Source: Dehalococcoidia bacterium (GTDB lineage Bacteria; Chloroflexota; Dehalococcoidia; GIF9; UBA5629). From it: DNA of 13,776 nt. This document shows positions 7,013 through 12,865 of the stretch, in pieces. The translations under genes and the position numbers were made by a program. The stretch covers positions 1-13,776 of the forward strand of contig QYPU01000085.1 of NCBI GenBank assembly GCA_007280145.1. The letters run 5' to 3'. The first letter of the stretch is position 1. The number at the start of each line of letters is the position of its first letter. The notes under the pieces are model-generated. The model ran no database searches. It was not told the origin of the DNA and saw only the letters and a list, made by a program, of their open reading frames with translations.

Positions 7013-7237
7013 ATGTCTGAACAAACTGTGTCTAAACAAAAAAGCTGGTGGGTAGCGCTTTTTTTATCTATATTCCTTGGTTTCTTCGGGATTGACCGTT
7101 TTTACATTGGCAGGACACGCTCAGGAATTGTTAAGCTGGTTACTTTGGGTATCTTTGGTGTCTGGTGGCTTAGCGACATTATTCTCATTGCCAGTGATTA
7201 CCGTAAGGATGCCAAGGGTCAACCCCTGAAGCATTAA
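7013..7237 (+). CDS. TM2 domain membrane protein
   Basis: This 74-aa protein shows the whole TM2 pattern. A first membrane helix is rich in aromatic residues (about 11-30, 'SWWVALFLSIFLGFFG'). A short turn follows with the signature 'GIDRFYIGRTRSGIVKL', then a second helix with 'LGIFGVWWLSDIILI'. TM2 proteins are small two-helix membrane proteins of unclear role. The gene starts 3 nt after the VTT gene and is the last of the run. No convincing intrinsic terminator follows. The weak inverted repeat AAGCCAA...TTGGTTT after the stop has a 13-nt loop and no clear T-run. Confidence 0.9.
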   Translation: MSEQTVSKQKSWWVALFLSIFLGFFGIDRFYIGRTRSGIVKLVTLGIFGVWWLSDIILIASDYRKDAKGQPLKH

Positions 7238-7419
7238 TAGTGCTTACTTGGGGAAAGCCAATCAGATAATGTCGTTGGTTTGGATAGATGAGTGGTAGGC
7301 GGGAATAACTGGATATATAATCTTCTTATCTGTAGGAACTTTAAATTTAATTCAGTAGGTTCTTAGTCATATTTTATTCCGGGATGTGGGGGTGTATTTC
7401 TTTTGGGTTTCTAGGGTTG

Positions 7420-7425
7420 TATAAT
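7420..7425 (+). promoter_or_regulatory. Possible -10 box of the lipoprotein gene
   Basis: TATAAT lies 38 nt upstream of the next ATG. The region 17 bp upstream reads TTTCTT, a poor -35 box, so the promoter is weak or needs an activator. The rest of 7238-7463 shows no gene and no RNA that I can recognise. Confidence 0.35.
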
Positions 7426-7463
7426 ATGGTTTTGGTTTTGATTAACGTCAAGAAGAGGTTGTA

Positions 7464-8456
7464 ATGAAAAGATGTACGTGGTTCGTTCTAGCTGGCTCAT
7501 TGCTGGTTGTATTGAGTATTATAGCTGGTGGCTGCATCACAATAGTCACGCCTGAGCCTTCGGCCCCGACGTCAAGCACACCCGCTGATTCGTTTCCGCC
7601 AACAAATGAGCCTGAGCAGGAAGGTTCCGAGCCAGCCATCAACTCTTTTATTGCTAACCCACATAATATTAACTCAGATGCTTCTTCAACGCTTAGCTGG
7701 AATATTTCCGGCGCTACGACGGTCAATATAGACCAGGGAATAGGAACTGTGGGCTTGAGCGGGACAATTGTAGTGTCTCCGACCACGACAACTACATACA
7801 CTTTGACGGCTAGCAATGCAGCCGGTACTGCGGTTGCCACTACTCAAGTAGTCGTTTCTGCAGTATCCCCTCCTCCTATACCCGCAAGCTTGCCGATTGT
7901 TCATTCTTTTGTTGCTGAGCCGGAAAGTATAGTAGCTGGTGGGTCATCAACACTCAGTTGGAGTGTCTCCAATGCGTACTCGGTCATTATCGCTCCTGTA
8001 GTATACAGGCAGCTAGGTCCTATTGCTGCTACAGGCAGCGCGCCTGTCTCTCCCTCTGTGACTACAACTTACACTTTGACAGCTACGAATGATTCAGGTA
8101 TCCGTAATGAGACCGTAACAGTTACGGTTAATTCTGAACCTGTGGCCTCGCCAGCTCTTGACTGGGCAGGAACATGGGAAACTAATTGGGGCATAATGCA
8201 TCTATCACAGTCAGCAGGCCAAGTAACTGGGACATATGAACACGACGATGGGAAAATTGTAGGATACATCTCAAAGAATCTATCAGGTAATATTTTAATA
8301 GGCACCTGGTCTGAATCACCGTCATATGCACCACCCAACGATGCGGGAGATATAGAATGGGTAATGTCTCCCGATTTTAATTCCTTAGAAGGTAACTGGC
8401 GATATGGTTTTTCCGGTGAGTGGGATGGCACTTGGACCGGAACAAGACTAGACTAA
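7464..8456 (+). CDS. Lipoprotein with two Ig-like repeats and a C-terminal lipocalin-like domain
   Basis: The 330-aa product begins with a signal peptide ending IIAGGC, so C24 is the likely lipidated residue. A Pro/Ser/Thr-rich spacer (about 30-50) follows. Two related repeats then occur: about 52-131 ('SFIANPHNINSDASSTLSW...TTTTTYTLTASNAAG') and about 145-222 ('SFVAEPESIVAGGSSTLSW...VTTTYTLTATNDSG'). Each has the pattern of bacterial Ig-like surface domains: SxxP..I..G.SSTLSW, then TTTYTLTA.N. The last ~95 residues ('WAGTWETNWGIMHLSQS', then 'VTGTYEHDDGKIVGY' and repeated GTW motifs) look like a small beta-barrel, avidin- or lipocalin-like. It is probably anchored outside the cytoplasmic membrane and binds an unknown ligand or surface. 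No catalytic residues stand out. Confidence 0.75.
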   Translation: MKRCTWFVLAGSLLVVLSIIAGGCITIVTPEPSAPTSSTPADSFPPTNEPEQEGSEPAINSFIANPHNINSDASSTLSWNISGATTVNIDQGIGTVGLSGTIVVSPTTTTTYTLTASNAAGTAVATTQVVVSAVSPPPIPASLPIVHSFVAEPESIVAGGSSTLSWSVSNAYSVIIAPVVYRQLGPIAATGSAPVSPSVTTTYTLTATNDSGIRNETVTVTVNSEPVASPALDWAGTWETNWGIMHLSQSAGQVTGTYEHDDGKIVGYISKNLSGNILIGTWSESPSYAPPNDAGDIEWVMSPDFNSLEGNWRYGFSGEWDGTWTGTRLD

Positions 8457-8585
8457 TTCCCAAAGTTATCCTTACCGACTGATTGACCCTGTACATTTAG
8501 CAGGTAACCCTTCTGTACTGTTTTACGCAATCCTCAGAAGTTATGTTATGAGTATAACGAAGAACCATACCTACACCAACGGTAA

Positions 8586-8696
8586 CTAATAGAAGTTAAA
8601 GCCATCTTGGAAAGTAACTGACCTGGTGTATCTCTGCGCCATTTCCAAGCTCTCCCATCCACTCAGGGCAGGCTCTATCGTTCTCCCATCAATGGC
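8586..8696 (-). pseudogene. Tyrosine recombinase (integrase) remnant 1, C-terminal end
   Basis: The minus strand reads 36 residues to TAG, including GWESLEMAQRYTRSVTFQD. This is the extreme C terminus of a tyrosine recombinase. The G-W pair occupies the H/W catalytic position, and the Y in QRYTRSV is the expected nucleophile. The preceding 'IDGRTIEPALS' still resembles the loop before it. Nothing recognisable as the R/K/H-R part of the catalytic domain lies upstream (8697-8820). It is therefore a decayed fragment just 5' of the tRNA-Ala gene, and a different subtype from the remnant at 10496-10705, which has the YSHVLP form. The remainder of 8457-8823 shows no gene. Confidence 0.72.
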
Positions 8697-8787
8697 GAGG
8701 AGAAAATACAAGCAGAGCTGAAAGTCTCTCCGCCTGACCTCGAAAAGAAGGAAAAGTGTCGCCAGTATACTGGATGAGCAAAGTCGT

Positions 8788-8816
8788 TTGAGTTTTACCA
8801 AGCACTTTGCTAGACT
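8788..8816 (+). promoter_or_regulatory. Possible tRNA-Ala promoter
   Basis: TTGAGT (8788-8793), 17 bp and TAGACT (8811-8816) place a start at about the first base of the tRNA (8824). Each box matches the consensus at 4/6 positions. Confidence 0.3.
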
Positions 8817-8823
8817 GATGCGT

Positions 8824-8899
8824 GGGGCTGTAGCTCAATCGGGAGAGCGTCTGACTGGCAGTCAGAAGGTAGTGGGTTCGAATCCCATCAGCTCCACCA
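8824..8899 (+). tRNA. tRNA-Ala (anticodon GGC)
   Basis: The 76-nt cloverleaf has acceptor stem GGGGCTG/CAGCTCC, which contains the G3-U70 pair that defines alanine tRNA. The D arm includes TAGCTC...GAGAGC. The anticodon stem is TCTGA/TCAGA with loop CTGGCAG, giving anticodon GGC (reads GCC/GCU). The T arm is GTGGG-TTCGAAT-CCCAT. The CCA end is encoded (8897-8899). The 3' end serves as an integration site: AGCTCCACCAT at 8890-8900 is duplicated at 10547-10557. Confidence 0.96.
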
Positions 8900-8900
8900 T
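8890..8900 (+). repeat. att-like direct repeat, left copy (tRNA-Ala 3' end)
   Basis: AGCTCCACCAT covers the last acceptor-stem bases, the discriminator and CCA of the tRNA plus one base. The same 11 bp occurs at 10547-10557. Tyrosine recombinases commonly use tRNA 3' ends as attB. The pair frames a 1.65-kb segment. Confidence 0.6.
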
Positions 8901-8904
8901 CTGC

Positions 8905-8943
8905 TTGCAAAAGTTTGCAAATCGTAGCTAATTTTTGTACAAA
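8905..8943. repeat. Two palindromes directly downstream of tRNA-Ala
   Basis: TTGCAAA-AG-TTTGCAA (8905-8920) is a perfect inverted repeat with a 2-nt centre. TTTGTACAAA (8934-8943) is a perfect 10-bp palindrome. They begin 5 nt after the CCA end, where recombinase core or arm sites would be expected. Neither has terminator form, since no T-run follows the stem directly. Confidence 0.45.
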
Positions 8944-9038
8944 TTTGTCCACGCTACTTGCTACACCTTTTAGTGGATTGGGTGACGGTGTTGGGGATGG
9001 GAGAGTTGACAACGTATCCCGTCTGGTGCGTTAATCGA

Positions 9039-9067
9039 TTGAAACCTCGTGGGGGAATACCTATAAT
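9039..9067 (+). promoter_or_regulatory. Promoter of the beta-lactamase-like gene
   Basis: TTGAAA (9039-9044), exactly 17 bp and a perfect TATAAT (9062-9067) lie upstream of the ATG at 9140, predicting a leader of about 65 nt. AGGA (9129-9132), 7 nt before the ATG, is the ribosome binding site. Confidence 0.65.
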
Positions 9068-9139
9068 TACTGTGAAAAATTAGCCAGGCCCAGGATTGTG
9101 GTGCCTAGTGAAGGTTAAGCGATATTTTAGGACATTATT

Positions 9140-10357
9140 ATGGTCATTAATAAGACAAAAAGAATAGAAATAGCATTGCTCAAAGTCTTCATTATTGTCA
9201 TTTCTGTAGCTGGATTGTCCCTAACAGCCCTGAATTGTTCAACCTCATCTTCTAATGATTTAAATCTGGAGCTGGAGCACTCGGTTTCCTCACTAGTAGA
9301 GAAAGATAAGTCAATCAGGAGCTGTGTCCTAGCTGTAACGAAGGGTGACACCTCTTACTCTTGGGTGGGCGCAGCCGGAATCGCCAATCAAGACGGCCAG
9401 GTGCCTATGACCGATGATACTCCTATATATATTTCCAGCGTCACCAAACTATATAGTGCCACTGCAGTCATGAAATTGTACGAAGAGGGGGCGCTTTCTT
9501 TAGATGATCCAATATCCAGATACCTGCCCGCAGATCTTATCAGTGGCATTAATGTCTATAAGGGGCATGATTACTCCGACGAAATTACCATTAAGCAATT
9601 GTTATCACATACTTCGGGCATAGCAGATTACTATACTGAGAGATCCAAAAAAGATGGTAAAAGTCTTTTTGGTTTGTTTATTGAAGAGCCTGAAAGATCC
9701 TGGACTGTAGATGAGACTATCACAAGGGCAAGAGACGACCTGGAACCTAATTTTTCGCCAGGTACGGATGCGTCCTATTCGGATACAAATTTCCAGTTGC
9801 TGGGCAAGATTATAGAGAATGTAACCAATAAGCCGCTTCACATCGTTTATGAGGATTTTTTCTTTCGTCCCCTGGACCTCAAGCATACCTGGTTGATTGG
9901 CTGTTCCGAACCTCAGGTTGCTCCATCCGCTGCTCCGGCGGATGTATTTTATGAAGATATCGTCATTACCAATACCCGTTCAAATGGGGCCTACTGGGCT
10001 GATGGCGGCATCGTTTCCACGGCACCGGAAATGGTCGTTTTTCTGAAATCCTTAAATGAGGGAGAAATAATAAGTAGGGATACACTAGAATTGATGCATG
10101 AATGGCATAGACTGGATTTTCCGCTTCAATATGGTTATGGAACCATGTACTTCGAGCTGCCCCGGTTCATGAATACGGTAATGAAAATACCGCCTTTATG
10201 GGGTCACTCGGGTTCCACGGGTTCATTCCTTTATTACTCCGAGGACATGGATCTGTATATGGCGGGTTCTATTAACTATGTAGACTCTAATATAAAACCC
10301 TTCATGCTGATGCGAGATGTGATGGAGCTGGTCAATATAGATGGCAAATCTCAATGA
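9140..10357 (+). CDS. Serine hydrolase of the beta-lactamase class C / D-Ala-D-Ala carboxypeptidase family
   Basis: This 405-aa secreted enzyme is of the PF00144 type. An N-terminal hydrophobic segment (about 10-31) followed by LNCSTSSS looks like a signal peptide or anchor; the -1 Asn makes classic lipoprotein processing doubtful. The SxxK motif is S100-V-T-K103 (nucleophile and base). The second motif is Y213-S-D215, where many relatives have YSN. The third is H356-S-G358 in 'WGHSGSTGS'. The segment 'QLLSHTSGIADYY' (153-165) is also typical. Members include esterases, peptidases and beta-lactam-tolerant proteins, so resistance should not be assumed. It has its own promoter and is the only intact gene between the two tRNA-end repeats, so it is likely cargo of a decayed element. 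Confidence 0.88.
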   Translation: MVINKTKRIEIALLKVFIIVISVAGLSLTALNCSTSSSNDLNLELEHSVSSLVEKDKSIRSCVLAVTKGDTSYSWVGAAGIANQDGQVPMTDDTPIYISSVTKLYSATAVMKLYEEGALSLDDPISRYLPADLISGINVYKGHDYSDEITIKQLLSHTSGIADYYTERSKKDGKSLFGLFIEEPERSWTVDETITRARDDLEPNFSPGTDASYSDTNFQLLGKIIENVTNKPLHIVYEDFFFRPLDLKHTWLIGCSEPQVAPSAAPADVFYEDIVITNTRSNGAYWADGGIVSTAPEMVVFLKSLNEGEIISRDTLELMHEWHRLDFPLQYGYGTMYFELPRFMNTVMKIPPLWGHSGSTGSFLYYSEDMDLYMAGSINYVDSNIKPFMLMRDVMELVNIDGKSQ

Positions 10358-10495
10358 GGTATGCTGAAACAACCGCCTGCTTTGGTTAGAGAAGATATTA
10401 ACTGCTGACAGAAAACACAATCTAAGGCTAAAAAATAGGGCTCTTCTACCTTGCGCTTGATAGCCTTCATTGCTACAATTGTGACAAACGAGGGG

Positions 10496-10705
10496 CTATG
10501 CAGCGAGGCGGAAAGCCAGGGCAAAAGTTCTTATTTCTGTCCAGTAAGCTCCACCATATAAAGCATCCTTTTTGCTAACATCTTCGGCCTCATCCACCTC
10601 AGTCCCCAGCATCTTGTCAAAGCGCTCCGCCGCTGCTTCCTGGAGTCCGGCAAAACGTGGCTGTAGATGTCCAGTCTCCATTCGATATCAATGGGATTTC
10701 CTATC
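10496..10705 (-). pseudogene. Tyrosine recombinase (integrase) remnant 2, frameshifted C-terminal end
   Basis: Just after the degV stop, the minus strand reads RLDIYSHVLP in one frame, then FAGLQEAAAERFDKMLGTEV in the next. Joined, they give the standard 'YSHVLPGLQEAAAERFDKML' ending of phage-type integrases, including the nucleophilic Tyr. The break needs one missing base in CCGGA near 10649-10653. Almost the whole catalytic domain is absent; degV begins where it should be. The frame then reads through the AGCTCCACCAT repeat (10547-10557) to TAG at 10496-10498. An integrase whose 3' end overlaps its own att site, convergent with the tRNA, is a standard arrangement. The 10358-10495 stretch beyond it shows no gene. 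Confidence 0.8.
10547..10557 (+). repeat. att-like direct repeat, right copy
   Basis: This is an exact 11-bp copy (AGCTCCACCAT) of the tRNA-Ala 3' end at 8890-8900. It is embedded in the 3' part of integrase remnant 2. The bases on either side differ from the tRNA copy. Confidence 0.6.
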
Positions 10706-10708
10706 TCA

Positions 10709-11575
10709 CTAGCTATCGCCCTCTCTATAGAAGGCCACAGCGAGTGTTCCGCGACCGGTAGCGTAACCCATGACAGGGCTGAAATCCGTGATAAAAAGCT
10801 CGGCACAGTTGAACTCAGCTGCTATTCTATCCTTAAGCTCTTCGGCTTCTGTAAGGGTATTGGCATGCATCACCGCCACATGAATCGGTTCCGAATTGCC
10901 GGCCTGGTTTCTCATCAGATGGAGCATTTTTTCGACTCCACTCTGTTTGGTCATGGCAGTAGCGGCAAAGCGGATAAGCCCGTCAGAGCCAGTCAGAAGA
11001 GGCTTGACCGAAAGCATTGAGCCTATTTGGGAAGCTGCCTTTGGTATCCTTCCTGTTCTGTAAACATGACGGATAGTCTCCAGCAGGCCAATAAATTTTA
11101 CCCTCTCACTTACCTTCTTAGCTATGACAATGACTTCATCGAAGGTCTTCCCCTCAGTAGCAGCTTGAGCTGCTGCGAGGGCGATGAGACCTTCAGCAGC
11201 GGCAACAGTCTGACTGTCGAGGACTTCAATCGAAATTTGCGGCAATTCCTCTTTAATTAGTTCCTTGGCAAGTAGAGCACTATCATAGAACATGCTCAGT
11301 TTAGAAGACATGGTAATTACCAGGATGCTCTCAGCATATTGGCCGAGTTCTCGGTAAACTCTGAGGTAATCCTCAGGAGAAGTCGCCGAAGCTTCCCAGA
11401 GCTCGGAAGCTTTGCTGAGAAACTCGTAGGCTTGGGCTGCACTTAAGTCTACCCCATCCCGGTAAACTTTGCCGTTAAAGAAGATGCTTACCGGGACAAC
11501 TCCGAGCTTATACCTCTCGGCTTGCTCTTTCGTGATACAGGCAATGCTATCGACAACAATAGCGATGTTACTCAT
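10709..11575 (-). CDS. DegV family lipid-binding protein
   Basis: DegV proteins bind a fatty acid or acyl phosphate and in several bacteria serve as FakB subunits that present the fatty acid to FakA kinase. The product is about 288 aa, a normal full length. It opens with 'IAIVVDSIACITKEQAERY' (the family's DS-A element). It then shows 'VVPVSIFFNGKVYRDGVDLS', a TSPEDY block in place of the common TSQPSP, a central 'LSKLSMFYDSALLAKE' segment (normally S.LSGTY.sa) and the C-terminal 'GYATGRGTLAVAFY'. Start: an in-frame GTG at 11584 would add three residues, but the ATG at 11575 begins exactly where family members do. Either start has poor Shine-Dalgarno spacing. Its stop abuts the integrase remnant, so the element's loss may have ended close to degV. 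No fakA-like gene is visible. Confidence 0.9.
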   Translation of the reverse strand: MSNIAIVVDSIACITKEQAERYKLGVVPVSIFFNGKVYRDGVDLSAAQAYEFLSKASELWEASATSPEDYLRVYRELGQYAESILVITMSSKLSMFYDSALLAKELIKEELPQISIEVLDSQTVAAAEGLIALAAAQAATEGKTFDEVIVIAKKVSERVKFIGLLETIRHVYRTGRIPKAASQIGSMLSVKPLLTGSDGLIRFAATAMTKQSGVEKMLHLMRNQAGNSEPIHVAVMHANTLTEAEELKDRIAAEFNCAELFITDFSPVMGYATGRGTLAVAFYREGDS

Positions 11576-11640
11576 ACTCCCCACTTTGCTTTCGACTTAA
11601 CACGGAGCTGCTACCCTGGCTTCGCATTAACCCGTCCTAT

Positions 11641-11690
11641 GATACCTCGGATAGCGATGTTATTCTAGGATGAGGTATCCTCTTTGTCAA
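11641..11690 (-). promoter_or_regulatory. degV promoter with operator-like inverted repeat
   Basis: On the minus strand TTGACA (11685-11690), 17 bp and TAGAAT (11662-11667) make a strong promoter for degV. The perfect 8-bp inverted repeat GATACCTC (11641-11648) / GAGGTATC (11672-11679) places one arm in the -35/-10 spacer and the other just after the predicted start. The upstream arm is itself part of the small palindrome GAGG-TAT-CCTC. This geometry suits a dimeric repressor, which cannot be identified from the window. Confidence 0.55.
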
Positions 11691-11776
11691 CCCAAATACC
11701 AACCAACATCTACAATGAATAAAGTATACTGGTGCCAAGCGGAGTTTAACCCTGCTCGTGAAAATAGAGACCTACT

Positions 11777-12040
11777 TTGGTGGCTAATACGGGGGTGCCC
11801 GTGATATGGGAGAAGACATCTTTGACTGAGGACAGGAGCCTGGATGTGCTGCGTGAGAATATCGAAGAGGTCGTAGCCGTTTACCTTGCTGACACGGCCG
11901 AGCCTGTAACTATCTTAACTTTATCTGAGGGAAAACTGGCTAATGCCACAGCTTCCACAACCCCGAAGCATGCGCCTAGTCGTCTCTGTTCTCCAACAAC
12001 CTCTTCAGGTTTTCCCCTTCTTCTTTCATATGTTTCTTAA
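11777..12040 (+). CDS. Unrecognised short ORF (uncertain)
   Basis: An 87-codon frame starts at TTG 11777 (next possible start GTG 11780) and runs into the 3' end of the SRPBCC gene on the other strand. The first ~60 residues have protein-like composition ('VIWEKTSLTEDRSLDVLRENIEEVVAVYLADTAEP'), with an acidic helix. The last ~22 residues only mirror the opposite gene. A neighbouring frame just upstream (ATG 11715, 'MNKVYWCQAEFNPAREN') is also protein-like, so this may be a small gene broken by a frameshift near 11770. No Shine-Dalgarno sequence or clear promoter is seen, and I recognise no family. Confidence 0.25.
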   Translation: MVANTGVPVIWEKTSLTEDRSLDVLRENIEEVVAVYLADTAEPVTILTLSEGKLANATASTTPKHAPSRLCSPTTSSGFPLLLSYVS

Positions 12041-12437
12041 CAGCCTCAAGTCGGTTTCTGCCAAGCTTCTTAAATAACGGACCGGCTCTAAGACAGATTG
12101 TGGCAGTGAAAATGCAGCTTTTTTCTCCTTTCGGTTCTATAACAAATGCATTTCTTGGCATAAAAATTGACCATGGGAACAGAGGCCTCCATTCAATCAC
12201 TCTGTTCGGCACGACTTTGGTAATAAGAAACTTGAATTTGTGCATGTCCCCGTGAAGATATTCTTCACAGTAGGCAATTGAACCGTCCTCGGAAGGTTCC
12301 CCCCTAATCCAGCGAAGGTCTACATGGTCAGGATGCCAGGATTGGTAATCTTCCTTTCCTCTAAAAAGATGTGTAAGCCGGTTGAAAACCTTTTCGGGTG
12401 TCGTTTGTATTTTTATTGAATCTTCCAGGGTTATCAT
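11976..12437 (-). CDS. SRPBCC/START-like superfamily protein (polyketide cyclase/dehydrase type)
   Basis: The 153-aa length and layout fit the helix-grip fold. 'MITLEDSIKIQTTPEKVFNRL' gives the first strand and helix, as in the SRPBCC start 'v..si.i.a.pe.Vf..l'. Alternating strands follow ('SIAYCEEYLHGDMHKFKFLI', 'NRVIEWRPLFP', 'CIFTATICLRAGP'). A long C-terminal lysine-rich helix ('LEAVKKHMKEEGENLKRLLE') closes the hydrophobic cavity. Such proteins bind lipids, polyketides or other hydrophobic ligands; some are enzymes, many are uncharacterised. No catalytic residue can be assigned. Translation is well supported by AGGAGGTGA (12441-12449), 6 nt before the ATG counted from AGGAGG. Neighbour degV also binds lipids, but there is no operon linking them. 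Confidence 0.72.
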   Translation of the reverse strand: MITLEDSIKIQTTPEKVFNRLTHLFRGKEDYQSWHPDHVDLRWIRGEPSEDGSIAYCEEYLHGDMHKFKFLITKVVPNRVIEWRPLFPWSIFMPRNAFVIEPKGEKSCIFTATICLRAGPLFKKLGRNRLEAVKKHMKEEGENLKRLLENRDD

Positions 12438-12547
12438 ATTTCACCTCCTCGTATAACAGGGTAGAAGAACATGTTCATTTTCATCCGGAATTTCCCATTT
12501 TGATTCATGCTCAGGCAATCCTGCCTCACCATCGCCCCTTTTGCTAA

Positions 12548-12733
12548 CGACGACTCCCCTGGCACGTGGCTCCCAAGGTAGCACGTCCTATAGAAGACGT
12601 CAAGGCCACCTATCGCAAAGGAAAGACGTGGCGCCGAGTCGGCACCCTATGCCTCCACTGCCTGTGATTCAACCCGGCTCCCGATTTCAAGCCCGCTGCC
12701 ACACAACCCCCAATTCTATTTACTCCTCTATAA
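12548..12733 (+). pseudogene. Broken small ORF with CLHC motif, related to the right-edge repeat
   Basis: One plus frame reads 'RPIEDVKATYRKGKTWRRVG', then TLCLHCL, and meets TGA at 12665-12667. Without this stop it would continue FNPAPDFKPAATQPP to TAA at 12731-12733. At the window's right edge the same module reads VGTLCLHCLWFDPDP, with TGG (Trp) in place of the TGA. The peptide is therefore probably real in other copies, and this one carries a nonsense change. I do not recognise the family; the C-x-x-C could be part of a metal site. No start with a Shine-Dalgarno sequence is seen (GTG 12566 is possible). The flanks, 12438-12547 and 12734-12813, show nothing else. Confidence 0.4.
12638..12675 (+). 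repeat. Direct repeat, left copy (CLHC module)
   Basis: These 38 bp match 13730-13767 at 35 of 38 positions (differences at the 12th, 30th and 34th bases). The identical core includes TGCCTCCACTGCCTGTG. The two copies bracket the AT-rich gene at 12866-13585. Confidence 0.65.
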
Positions 12734-12813
12734 TCCGATAACCAACCCTACCCCTTCATGGGGGAGTCAAAACACAGAAGAAGCTGCAGTACACAAAACG
12801 TCATAATGTGCAT

Positions 12814-12842
12814 AGGGCACGGATTGAAGTCCATGCCCTTTT
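12814..12842 (+). terminator. Stem-loop with T-run, terminator-like
   Basis: AGGGCACGGA (12814-12823), loop TTGAAG and TCCATGCCCT (12830-12839) form a 10-bp stem with one C-A mismatch, ending in TTTT. The T-run suits plus-strand transcription, but no intact plus gene lies upstream. It sits just beyond the 3' end of the minus-strand gene at 12866, for which the same hairpin lacks a T-run. Confidence 0.5.
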
Positions 12843-12865
12843 GATTGAGCAACTTCTCTAGATGT

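Noticed and set aside
7254..7281. Terminator after the TM2 gene (AAGCCAA...TTGGTTT)
   Set aside because: 13-nt loop, a G-T pair in the stem and no proper T-run.
8689..9012. 107-codon minus-strand frame across the tRNA (contains GADGIRTHYLLTASQTLS)
   Set aside because: The distinctive part is the antisense translation of tRNA-Ala, a well-known source of spurious protein annotations. Only the stretch right of the tRNA is mentioned, as a possible integrase-type tail.
10667..11020. 117-codon plus-strand open frame
   Set aside because: Opposite degV, which has clear family motifs; a shadow frame.
11559..11662. 12-bp direct repeat ATAGCGATGTTA (11559-11570 and 11651-11662)
   Set aside because: Several chance 12-mer pairs are expected in a window this size. 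One copy is inside the degV coding start, so a regulatory role is not supported.
12467..12476. GAACATGTTC palindrome upstream of the SRPBCC gene as a LexA site
   Set aside because: Half-site spacing (2 nt) does not fit GAAC-N4-GTTC, and a 10-bp palindrome is common by chance.
12541..12741. 66-codon plus-strand ORF starting at TTG 12541
   Set aside because: Pro/Ser/Arg/Gln-rich composition typical of a wrong frame. The neighbouring frame (12548-12733) is the one whose peptide is preserved at the right edge.
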